Positions 1 to 8,305 of a stretch of DNA of 64,000 nt are shown piece by piece. The stretch is from Salipaludibacillus aurantiacus (GTDB taxonomy: Bacteria; Bacillota; Bacilli; Bacillales; Salisediminibacteriaceae), in assembly GCF_900111295.1 (NCBI RefSeq), contig NZ_FOGT01000019.1, positions 1-64,000 on the forward strand, written 5' to 3'. How positions within the stretch are numbered: the stretch's first letter is position 1; each line of letters begins with the position of its first letter. The notes beneath the pieces are model-generated. The model ran no database searches and was not told the DNA's origin. It saw only the letters and a list, made by a program, of their open reading frames with translations. The position numbers and the translations under genes are program-made.

Positions 1-45
1 CGCCGCCAGCGTTCGTCCTGAGCCAGGATCAAACTCTCCATAAAA
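1..45 (-). rRNA. 16S ribosomal RNA, 5' end only (partial)
   Basis: The reverse complement contains the near-universal bacterial 16S 5' sequence (the 27F primer region, GAGTTTGATCCTGGCTCAG, followed by GACGAACGCTGGCGGCG). The gene runs leftwards out of the window, so only about the first 45 nt are visible. The A/T-rich stretch from 46 to 149 between it and the tRNA cluster reads on the minus strand as a rRNA leader with a TGAAAACTAAACAA element typical of Bacillus rRNA leaders and antitermination regions. Confidence 0.97.
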
Positions 46-149
46 GAGTTCGATGTCTCTGACATCAAAATAAAAATAATTCATTGACGGGATATTTAAA
101 TATCCCTCTTCGCTTGGCTTTTTGTTTAGTTTTCAAAGGTCAATATAAA

Positions 150-226
<77 letters not shown>

Positions 227-294
227 TCAAGCAACATTAGTTACTATATCATGTAACAGTGTGATGATGCAAGAGTTTTTTTAAAATAATTTTT

Positions 295-368
295 TGGAGC
301 GGGTGAAGGGAATCGAACCCTCGTCATCAGCTTGGAAGGCTGAGGTTTTACCACTAAACTACACCCGC
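295..368 (-). tRNA. tRNA-Gly (anticodon TCC)
   Basis: A 74-nt cloverleaf on the minus strand (GCGGGTGTAGTTTAGTGG start) with anticodon TCC, a canonical GGTTCGATTCC T-arm and encoded CCA. Confidence 0.97.
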
Positions 369-402
369 ATAATAAATAATAATTATACTTGTAAAATAAA
401 AA

Positions 403-479
403 TGGTCGGGAAGACAGGATTTGAACCTGCGACCCCTTGGTCCCAAACCAAGTGCTCTGCCAAGCTGAGCTACTTCCCG
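403..479 (-). tRNA. tRNA-Pro (anticodon TGG)
   Basis: A 77-nt cloverleaf on the minus strand starting CGGGAAGTAGCTCAG, with anticodon TGG inside the loop TTTGGGA and an encoded CCA end. Confidence 0.97.
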
Positions 480-561
480 ATTTCAAATGCCGTATTTTGT
501 TGTTGCAACCGACACTTTTTTAAAAGCAGAATATGTAAATGAAAAACTATTAAATATAATA

Positions 562-647
<86 letters not shown>

Positions 648-673
648 TTAACACCTTGAAATATTTAATTAAA

Positions 674-758
674 TGGTGCGGGTGAAGGGAGTCGAACCCC
701 CACGCCCGAAGGCACTAGATCCTAAGTCTAGCGTGTCTGCCAGTTCCACCACACCCGC
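674..758 (-). tRNA. tRNA-Leu (anticodon TAG)
   Basis: An 85-nt class II tRNA. The anticodon stem CTAGA/TCTAG encloses CTTAGGA, giving TAG. Long variable arm and encoded CCA. Confidence 0.97.
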
Positions 759-766
759 ATCATCAA

Positions 767-842
767 TGGCGGTCCCGACGGGAATCGAACCCGCGATCTC
801 CTGCGTGACAGGCAGGCATGTTAACCGCTACACCACGGGACC
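767..842 (-). tRNA. tRNA-Asp (anticodon GTC)
   Basis: A 76-nt cloverleaf (GGTCCCGTGGTGTAGCGG start) with anticodon loop CTGTCAC, giving GTC, and encoded CCA. Confidence 0.97.
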
Positions 843-871
843 ACTCAAATAATAAAAAATATGAAAATTAA

Positions 872-947
872 TGGTGGAGGATGACGGGCTCGAACCGCCG
901 ACCCCCTGCTTGTAAGGCAGATGCTCTCCCAACTGAGCTAATCCTCC
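872..947 (-). tRNA. tRNA-Val (anticodon TAC)
   Basis: A 76-nt cloverleaf (GGAGGATTAGCTCAG start) with anticodon loop CTTACAA, giving TAC, and encoded CCA. Confidence 0.97.
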
Positions 948-955
948 ACTATGTA

Positions 956-1030
956 TGGTGACCCGTACGGGATTCGAACCCGTGTTACCGCCGTGAAAGG
1001 GCGGTGTCTTAACCACTTGACCAACGGGCC
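956..1030 (-). tRNA. tRNA-Glu (anticodon TTC)
   Basis: A 75-nt cloverleaf (GGCCCGTTGGTCAAG start) with anticodon loop CTTTCAC, giving TTC, and encoded CCA. Confidence 0.97.
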
Positions 1031-1050
1031 AGTAAATGAAAGAACGTTAC

Positions 1051-1141
1051 TGGCGGAGAAGGAGGGATTTGAACCCTCGCGCCGCTTGCGCGACCTACAC
1101 CCTTAGCAGGGGCGCCTCTTCAGCCACTTGAGTACTTCTCC
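1051..1141 (-). tRNA. tRNA-Ser (anticodon GCT)
   Basis: A 91-nt class II tRNA (GGAGAAGTACTCAAGTGG start). Anticodon loop CTGCTAA gives GCT, with a long variable arm and encoded CCA. It is the longest tRNA in the cluster but is a serine tRNA, not a selenocysteine tRNA (which would need anticodon TCA). Confidence 0.97.
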
Positions 1142-1144
1142 GTA

Positions 1145-1219
1145 TGGCTCCACAGGTAGGATTCGAACCTACGACCGATCGGTTAACAGCCGATTGCTCT
1201 ACCACTGAGCTACTGTGGA
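1145..1219 (-). tRNA. tRNA-Asn (anticodon GTT)
   Basis: A 75-nt cloverleaf (TCCACAGTAGCTCAG start) with anticodon loop CTGTTAA, giving GTT, and encoded CCA. It is the first tRNA after the promoter; transcription order is Asn-Ser-Glu-Val-Asp-Leu-Leu-Pro-Gly-Ile-16S. Confidence 0.97.
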
Positions 1220-1291
1220 ATAATGCTTTAAGCTGCGAATCTCTTTGTGTTCCGAGCTTATGTAATCGCTATTTTCTCAAGGACGAATTAC

Positions 1292-1320
1292 ATTGTAACT
1301 GATTTACCCGAAATTGTCAA
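1292..1320 (-). promoter_or_regulatory. Sigma-A promoter of the tRNA/16S operon
   Basis: On the minus strand, a perfect -35 TTGACA (1315-1320) is followed after exactly 17 nt by TACAAT (1292-1297). It sits about 70 nt upstream of tRNA-Asn and points into the cluster, as expected for a stable-RNA promoter. Confidence 0.85.
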
Positions 1321-1384
1321 CAGCTTTTTTTACGGGCTGTTTTGTCAGCGACTTTTATAATGTACCATATGATATTATCACTCG

Positions 1385-1858
1385 TCAATGACTTTTTAAA
1401 GACCTTGTTTTAATTTTTTTCAGGGTGCCTTTGCACTTTCCGCAAACGAACCGTTTTGTATTAATACGCCGCTTCCGGCGGAATTCTGTTCCGCACTTTG
1501 TACAGCTGTATAAGTGCAGCGTCCGTACCTCATTCCTCGCCTGGGGAATGGACTGACAATGCCGGCTCCCGCCCACCTTCTTCAGCAGCACTTTAAAATC
1601 CCTGTCTTTGTGCTGGTATCCTTTTCCCTGCAAATGCAAGTGATAGTGGCAGAGTTCATGTTTGATAATACTGACCAGTTCATCTTCTCCATAGTACTGT
1701 AAATGTTTCGGATTAATTTCAATATGGTGGGAGTTTAATGAATATCTGCCCCCGGTTGTTCGTAATCGTTTATTAAAGAAAGCTGTATGCCTGAATGGTT
1801 CTTTAAAAAACTCTAACGATATTTTTTCTGTCAATGTTTGCAGCTCGTCATTAGTCAT
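1385..1858 (-). CDS. SprT family zinc metalloprotease-like protein (YdcK-like)
   Basis: 157 residues. The zinc-binding HExxH motif is present as HELCHYHLH near residue 77, and a C-terminal zinc-ribbon has two CxxC pairs (SCTKC, VCGKC). This layout is typical of the SprT family, whose Bacillus member sits at the same place beside the tRNAs and tex. The ATG at 1858 is chosen over the longer frame (to 1888) because AAGGAG precedes it by nine bases. Biochemical function in Bacillus is not established; the eukaryotic relative Spartan cleaves DNA-protein crosslinks. The divergent neighbour is cmpA. Confidence 0.9.
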   Translation of the reverse strand: MTNDELQTLTEKISLEFFKEPFRHTAFFNKRLRTTGGRYSLNSHHIEINPKHLQYYGEDELVSIIKHELCHYHLHLQGKGYQHKDRDFKVLLKKVGGSRHCQSIPQARNEVRTLHLYSCTKCGTEFRRKRRINTKRFVCGKCKGTLKKIKTRSLKSH

Positions 1859-1981
1859 CCAATGAAACTCCTTGTAAAAAATTTTCATATTTTAAAATCC
1901 TGGCCAACCTTTCGTTCATACACTACTAATACTACTACTTTTACAGGAAAAATCACAACTGAACGAAAGGGGGAAATTCAG

Positions 1982-2101
1982 ATGCCGTCCTGGTTAAAGC
2001 GGCAGTTACAGGAAGCTTATGACCGAAGAGATTTAAGGAGAATAAAAGTCCTTAACCAATGCTGGTTTTATTATAAAAACTCACGTTCTAATGCAGATTA
2101 A
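1982..2101 (+). CDS. cmpA: CmpA, cortex morphogenetic protein
   Basis: A 39-residue protein beginning MPSWLKRQLQEAY and containing the hallmark LNQCWFYYK core. B. subtilis CmpA is 37 residues, with a matching MPxWLKxQ start and LNQCWxFY core, and lies in the same position next to sprT. In B. subtilis CmpA takes part in quality control of spore envelope assembly by promoting ClpXP-dependent removal of SpoIVA in defective sporangia. A strong Shine-Dalgarno (AAAGGGGGAAA) precedes the ATG, and a terminator follows at 2140. Its presence supports sporulation in this organism. Confidence 0.9.
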   Translation: MPSWLKRQLQEAYDRRDLRRIKVLNQCWFYYKNSRSNAD

Positions 2102-2139
2102 AGCGTCCCGCCTCTGACTGCGAGCACATAAATAAAGCT

Positions 2140-2165
2140 AAAGCATGGTGCCGCCATGCTTTTCG
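2140..2165 (+). terminator. Rho-independent terminator after cmpA
   Basis: Inverted repeat AAAGCATGG / CCATGCTTTT with a short loop, ending in T residues on the plus strand. Confidence 0.75.
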
Positions 2166-2249
2166 CTTATAAAAGACCGCCTTAAACACATACATGCACT
2201 GTTTTATTAACCAGCCCAGCTACTCTCCCTCCTCTCTCTGTCAATTAAT

Positions 2250-2592
2250 AAAAAAGCGGCCGGGACAAAAGAATAGTAATCATAAAGAAAGCCGAACAAA
2301 ATTTTCGATTTTGTCCGGCTGTTCTTTTTGGGAAAAGGAGTGATTTCAGTCCGCCAGGCGGACGCTTGCCAAGGGGCTTGTCTTCAGCTAAATTCAACTC
2401 AGCCTGAAGCTTCGTTGAATTGGATCTTCTGACTGCGCATACTCCCTCTGGCGTCGCCGCCTTCTGTCCTTCAATCAAAAAAGCTGAGGCTATTGAATAA
2501 CTGGTAAAACTAAAAGTGACACGCCTTTCTGATAAAAAATATGGTTCGTCTTTTACAAACTTGTTTTTAGTTTTGTCCCAGCCTTTTTTATG
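2250..2592. repeat. Interspersed repeat element, copy 1 (about 340 bp)
   Basis: The stretch between cmpA and tex has no credible gene. It is bounded by inverted ends (AAAAAAGCGGCCGGGACAAAA on the left, the complement of TTTTGTCCCAGCCTTTTTT on the right). It is closely similar over most of its length to 45232-45695. Shared blocks include GTCCGCCAGGCGGAC, a TTCAACTCAGCC...GTTGAATTGGAT segment and GGCGTCGCCGCCTTCTGTCC. It contains an internal hairpin (GCCGAACAAAAT/ATTTTGTCCGGC, about 2293-2322). The right end overlaps the stop codon of tex and probably supplies its terminator. The 77-codon frame inside it (2245-2478 minus) is rejected as a gene. Confidence 0.85.
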
Positions 2593-4774
2593 AAGAAGGC
2601 TGATTTTCAGGTTGAAGCATTGTCAGAGCAACCCGGCCTTTCTTCACATCGACATCTTCCACCCATACGGTGACTAAATCTCCCACAGATACCAATTCCA
2701 TTGGATGTTTAACAAAACGTCTTGCCAGTTTGGAAATATGGACGAGTCCATCTTGTTTTACTCCAATATCCACGAATGCGCCGAAATCCACTACGTTCCT
2801 TACAGTGCCTTGCAGTTCCATCCCCCTGGAGAGGTCTTCCATGGAGAGAACATCTGTTTTCAATAAAGGTTTCTCTATTTCATCACGCGGGTCACGCCCA
2901 GGCTGGCTCAAAGCATCGAGAATATCTTGCAGCGTCGGCACACCCACTTCATATTTTTCTGCGAGATGCTGAACATCAACTGAAGAAAGTTTAGTTTTCA
3001 CTTCTTCAGTTCCTATCCCGCCTACTGCAATATCCAGCTCCTTCATTATTTTTTTCGTCACTGGATAACTTTCCGGGTGGATGGCCGTTTGGTCGAGCGG
3101 CTGTTCCCCATCCGGCACCCTGATAAAGCCGATACTTTGCTCATATGTTTTAGCCCCCAGCCTCGGCACCTTTTTCAATTGAGTGCGGCTGGTGAATTTC
3201 CCTTCTTCTTCTCTCCGTTTAACTATATTGTTGGCTACGCTTTTCGATAAGCCTGACACATACTGCAATAAAGAAGACGAAGCTGTATTCACGTTTACCC
3301 CAACCTGGTTAACTACCGTTTCTACAACGAAAGTCAGGCTGTCATTCAGCTTGGACTGCGTCACATCATGCTGGTACTGCCCGACCCCTACAGATTTAGG
3401 GTCGATTTTCACAAGCTCCGCAAGAGGATCCTGAATACGGCGGGCTATAGAAACAGCGCTCCTCTCCTCTACTTGAAGGTCAGGAAATTCTTCCTTAGCA
3501 AGCTTTGATGCCGAGTAAACACTTGCTCCCGCTTCATTAACAATAAGATAAAAAACTTCCTCATCTACTTCCTTTATAAGGTCGGCAATAAACTGCTCTG
3601 TTTCTCTCGAGGCTGTCCCGTTGCCAATAGCAATCATTTCGATGCCGTAGGTTTTTAACAGTTTTTTCACTGCCTTTTTCCCCTCTTCTACTTTGTTCCA
3701 TGGCTTCGTTGGATAAATGACGCCCACTTCAAGCATCTTACCTGTGTCGTCAACAACAGCCAGTTTGCACCCGGTGCGGTATGCCGGATCAACACCCAGA
3801 ACCGTTCTTCCCTTTAACGGCGGCTGCAGCAGCAGGTTTCTTAAGTTCTCGGAAAAAATGTGGATAGCCTGCTCTTCAGCTTTTTCACTGGCCTCTTTTC
3901 TAATTTCTCTTTCCACTGAAGGCTGGATCAGCCGTTTATAGCCATCTTCTACAGCCTCTGTCAGCAGGTCCTTCACGACAGTCTGTCTGTTCTTAAGAAT
4001 CTGTCTTTCAATCCAGCTTAAAATCCGGTCTGCCGGCGCTTCTACAGCCACTTTTAATACACCTTCTTTTTCCCCGCGGTTCAGCGCAAGGACCCGGTGC
4101 GGCACGATCTTTTGTACTTGTTCGGAATAATCATAATACATTTCAAAAATTTCTTTCTCATCTTCAGCTTTAGGCTTTCTTTCAGATGTCAGTTTACCAT
4201 CTTTAAAGGTCAGCTCCCTTACCTTTTTACGGATAGACGGGTCATCAGATATGAATTCACTGATGATATCTTTAGCTCCCTGAAGCGCTTCTTCAGTATT
4301 ATTAACGCCTTTTTCTTCGTCAATATACTTCTCCGCTTCTTTCTCTGCATTTCCTGAAGAAGGTAAGGATAAAAGCCATTGAGCAAGAGGTTCAAGTCCT
4401 TTTTCTTTGGCTGCTGAAGCTTTTGTTTTGCGTTTTTGTTTGTAAGGCCTGTACAAGTCCTCAACTTCCTGAAGCTTTTCAGCTTTTAAAATCTCTTTTT
4501 TCAGTTCAGGTGTCATTTTTTCCTGTTCTTCAATTAAACGAATGACTTCATCTTTGCGTTTCGCAAGAGCTGAACCATATTCCCAGGCTTCAAGAATACT
4601 CCTAATCTGCTCTTCGTCCATGCCTCCAGTCATTTCTTTTCTGTACCTAGCTATAAACGGAACTGTGTTGCCTTCTTCTGACATTTCTATCACGTTTTTA
4701 ACCCGGTTTTCCTGAAGTTTTATTTTTCCTGCTACGAGCTTAAGAATATTCAGCTGCTGTTCGTGCCATTCCAT
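2588..4774 (-). CDS. tex: Tex-like RNA-binding transcriptional accessory protein
   Basis: 728 residues, the usual length of Tex/YdcI. The order is an N-terminal helical Tex region (PFIARYRKEMTGGMDEEQIR near residue 40), a YqgF/RuvC-like domain (VLGVDPAYRTGCKLAVVDDTG, about 325-450), helix-hairpin-helix repeats (LSKSVANNIVKRREEEG, about 500-570) and a C-terminal S1 RNA-binding domain (GTVRNVVDFGAFVDIGVKQDGLVH, about 650-720). Tex proteins bind nucleic acid and affect transcription and toxin expression in several bacteria; the exact role in Bacillus is open. The ATG is preceded by GGAGGAG. The stop codon lies inside the terminal inverted repeat of the 2250-2592 element. Confidence 0.95.
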   Translation of the reverse strand: MEWHEQQLNILKLVAGKIKLQENRVKNVIEMSEEGNTVPFIARYRKEMTGGMDEEQIRSILEAWEYGSALAKRKDEVIRLIEEQEKMTPELKKEILKAEKLQEVEDLYRPYKQKRKTKASAAKEKGLEPLAQWLLSLPSSGNAEKEAEKYIDEEKGVNNTEEALQGAKDIISEFISDDPSIRKKVRELTFKDGKLTSERKPKAEDEKEIFEMYYDYSEQVQKIVPHRVLALNRGEKEGVLKVAVEAPADRILSWIERQILKNRQTVVKDLLTEAVEDGYKRLIQPSVEREIRKEASEKAEEQAIHIFSENLRNLLLQPPLKGRTVLGVDPAYRTGCKLAVVDDTGKMLEVGVIYPTKPWNKVEEGKKAVKKLLKTYGIEMIAIGNGTASRETEQFIADLIKEVDEEVFYLIVNEAGASVYSASKLAKEEFPDLQVEERSAVSIARRIQDPLAELVKIDPKSVGVGQYQHDVTQSKLNDSLTFVVETVVNQVGVNVNTASSSLLQYVSGLSKSVANNIVKRREEEGKFTSRTQLKKVPRLGAKTYEQSIGFIRVPDGEQPLDQTAIHPESYPVTKKIMKELDIAVGGIGTEEVKTKLSSVDVQHLAEKYEVGVPTLQDILDALSQPGRDPRDEIEKPLLKTDVLSMEDLSRGMELQGTVRNVVDFGAFVDIGVKQDGLVHISKLARRFVKHPMELVSVGDLVTVWVEDVDVKKGRVALTMLQPENQPSS

Positions 4775-4959
4775 GTATTATCTCCTCCATTATGTATATC
4801 AGTTAAAAAACTTGCACACTGCCGCCTGATGGCGAAGGTCTTAATTTCCCTTATACCTTCCCCCTTATAATCAGCACATTAATAACACAGGTATACTCCA
4901 TAGATTATACCTGAATTATGCCCGGGGCAACCACCTTTAAAGAACTGCTGTTTCAATAC

Positions 4960-5002
4960 AAAAAGCCGGACCATCGAAATCTTTTCGATGGTCCGGCTTT
5001 TT
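4960..5002 (-). terminator. Bidirectional terminator after the sigB operon
   Basis: A long perfect stem, AAAAAGCCGGACCATCGAAA paired with TTTTCGATGGTCCGGCTTTTT around a short loop. It follows the rsbX stop by about ten bases on the minus strand and closes the sigB operon. Confidence 0.9.
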
Positions 5003-5012
5003 GCGGGATAAA

Positions 5013-5615
5013 TCAGTTAACTTTGCCTACAAGTAGGGTTGTGTCATCATTAGATTCTTCCATTAAATCTACGACTCTGTTAAGCATCCTTTCCGGAGTG
5101 TCTTTTTTGGAAAAAAGAGCATGATATACCGGATCAAATACCACTCCGTCTGAATAAATAATAAAAACTGTATCTTTTTCGTAAGGGATTCGCTGGGTTT
5201 TGAATTTTTTCTTCTTACCCGACAAGTAACCTCTAACTGGAACAGGCCTGTATAATTCTCCCGATGGTTTGTAAAAAGTGCAGGAGATATTTCCTACATT
5301 CGTGTACTCAATGACGCCTGAACGAAAATCAAACTTCAGAATGGTTAAAACTACTCCGCGGGTGCCCCACATTACCTGGTTACATTTGTCCATTAAAGAT
5401 TCTGTATCCAGATCATGATCTTTCTTTATAACTGACATGGCAGCTGAAGAAGCGCTCATTGCTTCTTCACCGCTGCCTAATCCGTCAGCCATTGCACATA
5501 ATATATAATTGTCTGTGCGGACAGTATAAAAAGCGTCACCCGAGCACCAGTTTCCTTTTTTAGCGACCTGGTAAATACTGATATCCATTTCTTTCAATAC
5601 TTGATGCTCAATCAT
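5013..5615 (-). CDS. rsbX: RsbX, serine phosphatase of the stressosome feedback loop
   Basis: 200 residues with a PP2C/SpoIIE-type phosphatase fold: CAMADGLGSGEEAMSAS near residue 37 and FIIYSDGV near 150 carry the metal-binding aspartates. RsbX dephosphorylates RsbS-P and RsbR-P, resetting the stressosome after stress. It is the last gene of the operon, starting where sigB stops, as in B. subtilis. A terminator follows. Confidence 0.93.
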   Translation of the reverse strand: MIEHQVLKEMDISIYQVAKKGNWCSGDAFYTVRTDNYILCAMADGLGSGEEAMSASSAAMSVIKKDHDLDTESLMDKCNQVMWGTRGVVLTILKFDFRSGVIEYTNVGNISCTFYKPSGELYRPVPVRGYLSGKKKKFKTQRIPYEKDTVFIIYSDGVVFDPVYHALFSKKDTPERMLNRVVDLMEESNDDTTLLVGKVN

Positions 5616-6419
5616 TTATAAGCACTCCGTTGATTCTATACGTATGGATTCCCTCAGTTTCTGTAAAGCTCTCCGTTGAAGCCTGGAGACATGCATCTGC
5701 GAAATGCCCAGCTCTTCTCCGGTTTCCTTTTGACTTAAATTCTCAAAATAGGTGAGCTGTAAAATCTGCTTTTCACGATCGGTAAGTACAGTAAATGCTT
5801 TTTCCAGAAGCATCTGCTGGTCTGTCTGTTCATAGCCTTCTTCACTTGACCCGACCAGATCGAGTAAAGTGACTGCACTTCCTTCGTCATCTGCTTCGAT
5901 TGACCTGTCAACAGAAAGAGCCTGATAGCTTTTTCCCATTTCCATTGTTTCCAGTACTTCTTCCTCAGAAACGCCGAGGTGATCTGCTATTTCTTCAACT
6001 CTCGGCGAGCGCTGCAAAGTAGTCGTGAGATCCTCCACAGCTCCCTTAATTTTGGGACCAAGTTCTTTTATTCTCCGGGGAACATGGACACTCCAGGTCT
6101 TATCACGGATAAACCGTTTAATTTCCCCGACTATAGTAGGGACAGCAAATGATTCGAAACTTCTTCCATAGGAATGGTCAAAACGCCTTAAAGCCGCCAG
6201 AAGACCAATCATACCTACCTGAATTAAATCTTCATCATGACGCTGTCCACGCGAAAATTTCCTTGCTAAAGAATGCACAAGGTTCTCATATTCTTTCACC
6301 AGTCTTGTCTGGAGTTCATCGTCCCCTGTACGCTGAAATTCTTCAATCCATTTCAGTATTTCTTCTTTATTCTTTTCTTTACTGCTGTTCGGGGATTTCC
6401 TTTGAGACTCCATAGCCAT
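5616..6419 (-). CDS. sigB: RNA polymerase sigma factor SigB (general stress)
   Basis: 267 residues from the ATG at 6419 (GAGGTGG six bases upstream). B. subtilis SigB is 262. Region 2 motifs include DLIQVGMIGLLAALRRFD and SFESFAVPTIVGEIKRFIRD. Region 4 is the C-terminal helix-turn-helix LTDREKQILQLTYFENLSQKETGEELGISQMHVSRLQRRA. It directs the general stress regulon and is held inactive by RsbW. It overlaps rsbW by 41 bases, implying translational coupling. Candidate SigB promoters in this window lie before rsbV (7257) and before the BCCT transporter (50822). Confidence 0.96.
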   Translation of the reverse strand: MAMESQRKSPNSSKEKNKEEILKWIEEFQRTGDDELQTRLVKEYENLVHSLARKFSRGQRHDEDLIQVGMIGLLAALRRFDHSYGRSFESFAVPTIVGEIKRFIRDKTWSVHVPRRIKELGPKIKGAVEDLTTTLQRSPRVEEIADHLGVSEEEVLETMEMGKSYQALSVDRSIEADDEGSAVTLLDLVGSSEEGYEQTDQQMLLEKAFTVLTDREKQILQLTYFENLSQKETGEELGISQMHVSRLQRRALQKLRESIRIESTECL

Positions 6420-6873
6420 GGTGTTCCACCTCATCTCTCTGCAGGAACTTTGTCATGATTATCATAACTCCTGAGTCACCGCGGATCTCCACTTCGTCCA
6501 TTAACGTCTCGATTAAGAAGAGCCCAAGCCCTCCTTCCTTTAAATCTTCAATAGCCTGGTTTTCAGTAATGGGACCGCGCTCTTGTTTTAATTTTTCTAC
6601 GTCTATCGTTCCGCCTTGGTCAGATATAACCAGTTCCAGCCGGTCTTCATACACACCGAAATTCACTTGCATATCATTGCCTTCCTGGCCCTCGTTGTAA
6701 GCGTGGTTAACTACGTTAGTACACGCTTCCGCCACAGCAATTTTGATATCTTCAATATCGTCATATGAATAGCCAAGGCGGTTTGCGATGCCTGAAACAG
6801 TCAAGCGGACAACTCCGACATATTCAGGCTTAGCAGGCACTTTCATTTCAATAGAATCAGAGGTCCGAGTCAT
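6379..6873 (-). CDS. rsbW: RsbW, anti-sigma-B factor and serine kinase
   Basis: 164 residues from ATG 6873, chosen for its GGGAGG nine bases upstream; B. subtilis RsbW is 160. The GHKL ATPase fold shows the N-box VAEACTNVVNHAY and the glycine-rich lid EGGLGLFLIETLMDEV. RsbW binds SigB and phosphorylates RsbV on its serine; unphosphorylated RsbV releases SigB. It follows rsbV by one base and overlaps sigB. Confidence 0.95.
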   Translation of the reverse strand: MTRTSDSIEMKVPAKPEYVGVVRLTVSGIANRLGYSYDDIEDIKIAVAEACTNVVNHAYNEGQEGNDMQVNFGVYEDRLELVISDQGGTIDVEKLKQERGPITENQAIEDLKEGGLGLFLIETLMDEVEIRGDSGVMIIMTKFLQRDEVEHHGYGVSKEIPEQQ

Positions 6874-6874
6874 A

Positions 6875-7207
6875 CTAAGCTTCCTCCCTTTTATTATCGA
6901 CCTCAATATCGATTACTTCGTTAAGCCCAGTGATCTCAAAAAGTCTGCGTACACGTTCATTTAATCCGGTCAGCATTAATGTGTTTCCGGTTTTTTCAGT
7001 GGTTTTAAGCGTACCAATAAAAATACCCAAACCGGTACTGTCAATATAGTCGACACCGGATAAATCTACAATTAAATTCTTATCACTCTGCTCAGCTAAA
7101 GGCGTAAGCGTTTCTTTTAATTTAGATGCCGTATAAACATCGACTTCTCCAGATAGGTAAGCTACATTTTGATTATCCGTCTCAGTTACATTTATTTCCA
7201 GATTCAT
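6875..7207 (-). CDS. rsbV: RsbV, anti-anti-sigma factor (STAS)
   Basis: 110 residues from ATG 7207, with AGGAGGGG upstream; the longer frame is unlikely. It is a STAS domain with the phosphorylatable serine in YIDSTGLGIFIG (about residue 56). It is the target of RsbW kinase and RsbU phosphatase. It is the first gene downstream of a SigB-type promoter, so the rsbV-W-sigB-X part can be self-amplified. Confidence 0.95.
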   Translation of the reverse strand: MNLEINVTETDNQNVAYLSGEVDVYTASKLKETLTPLAEQSDKNLIVDLSGVDYIDSTGLGIFIGTLKTTEKTGNTLMLTGLNERVRRLFEITGLNEVIDIEVDNKREEA

Positions 7208-7256
7208 TCTTTCCCCTCCTAAAATATCAACCTTCAAGTTTTTCCACTTTAACTAC

Positions 7257-7282
7257 TTACCACGTTTGCGATGCTTTTAAAC
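7257..7282 (-). promoter_or_regulatory. Candidate SigB-dependent promoter of rsbV-rsbW-sigB-rsbX
   Basis: On the minus strand GTTTAA (7277-7282) is followed after 14 nt by TGGTAA (7257-7262), against the SigB consensus GTTTAA-N12-15-GGGTAT. The -35 is perfect and the -10 matches in four of six positions. It overlaps the rsbU stop codon, the same location as the autoregulatory SigB promoter in B. subtilis. Confidence 0.75.
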
Positions 7283-8290
7283 CTTTCGGCGTAAAATAAG
7301 AAGAGTAAAGTCATCCCTCAACTGGAATTCCTGAGCTTTTTCCAGGTCCTGATAAATTTGTTCCACAATTTCCTGGGCAGACAAATGCTTATATTTACGA
7401 ATCATTTGAACGAGCTGCTCCCTCTCGATAAACTCCTCATCGACACGGCATTCAGTTACACCGTCTGAAAGCAGGACAATAAAATCTCCTACATTTAAGT
7501 TGATGACATCCGGTTTGTACCTTACTTTAGGGGACACACCAAGTACGAGGCCTTTTGCTTCGAGGCTTTCAAATGAATCCTTTTCCAAGTTATAGACAAA
7601 TCCAGGCTCATGGCCTGCACTGGCATAACTGAAATAATGTTCTTCAGGGTGATAGAATCCATACATCATTGTAATGAACATATCCGAGTCAATATTTCTT
7701 TCCACCACTCTGTTTAAGCTTTCCAGAAGGGCACCTGGTTCAAGCCGTTGTTCAGGCAGCGTATCCATGGCATATTTGATCATGGACATACTCATAGCAG
7801 CAGGCACACCTTTACCGATCACGTCCGCTACTGCTACACCAATATTGCCGTGCTCATCTAAAGAATAGTCATAGTAATCACCGCTCATTTTTCCTGCCGG
7901 CACACTAATTACCCCAAGATCTACCGAATCAAGGGAAATCTCTCCATTCGGCAGAAGGGACTTTTGCATTCTTGCAGCAACGTTCAGCTCTGACTCGATC
8001 TGACGCTGCCGGTCGCGAAGACTTTGGTGTTCACGGTAAGCAAGTCCATAACCAATCATGACTTCAAGCAATAAATCAAAGGAGTCTACTACTTCTTCAG
8101 GAAGGTCCTCTGCCAGTTCCTGAAAGACAGAGAGATGAAGACTGACCGTTTCCTCTGGCGACATATCTTTTTCCATCATCTCTTTGCTGAATTGCTGCGC
8201 ATGATACAGAGCATGTTCACTTTTGTTTTTTAAATAACTGGTAAGCATATCTTTATATAATTGATACATTGAAATCTTCGTCTCTTCCAA
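7277..8290 (-). CDS. rsbU: RsbU, RsbV-P phosphatase
   Basis: 337 residues (B. subtilis 335). The N-terminal helical RsbT-binding domain (about 1-85) is followed by a coiled linker and a PP2C/SpoIIE phosphatase domain (SGDYYDYSLDEHGNIGVAVADVIGKGVPAAMSM about 135-165; DFIVLLSDGVTE about 270). RsbT released from the stressosome activates it to dephosphorylate RsbV-P. The start is a TTG seven bases after AAGGAGGTG. Confidence 0.95.
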   Translation of the reverse strand: MEETKISMYQLYKDMLTSYLKNKSEHALYHAQQFSKEMMEKDMSPEETVSLHLSVFQELAEDLPEEVVDSFDLLLEVMIGYGLAYREHQSLRDRQRQIESELNVAARMQKSLLPNGEISLDSVDLGVISVPAGKMSGDYYDYSLDEHGNIGVAVADVIGKGVPAAMSMSMIKYAMDTLPEQRLEPGALLESLNRVVERNIDSDMFITMMYGFYHPEEHYFSYASAGHEPGFVYNLEKDSFESLEAKGLVLGVSPKVRYKPDVINLNVGDFIVLLSDGVTECRVDEEFIEREQLVQMIRKYKHLSAQEIVEQIYQDLEKAQEFQLRDDFTLLILRRKV

Positions 8291-8305
8291 GCAACAGCAC
8301 CTCCT

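Noticed and set aside
2245-2478. 77-codon frame on the minus strand, with a partly similar frame at 45167-45400
   Set aside because: Both lie in the repeat element; similarity follows from the shared DNA. No Shine-Dalgarno, and the frames diverge outside the shared blocks.
2670-2994. Plus-strand frames opposite tex, and many similar antisense frames opposite other genes
   Set aside because: They mirror the codon pattern of well-supported genes and have no ribosome binding sites or recognisable domains.
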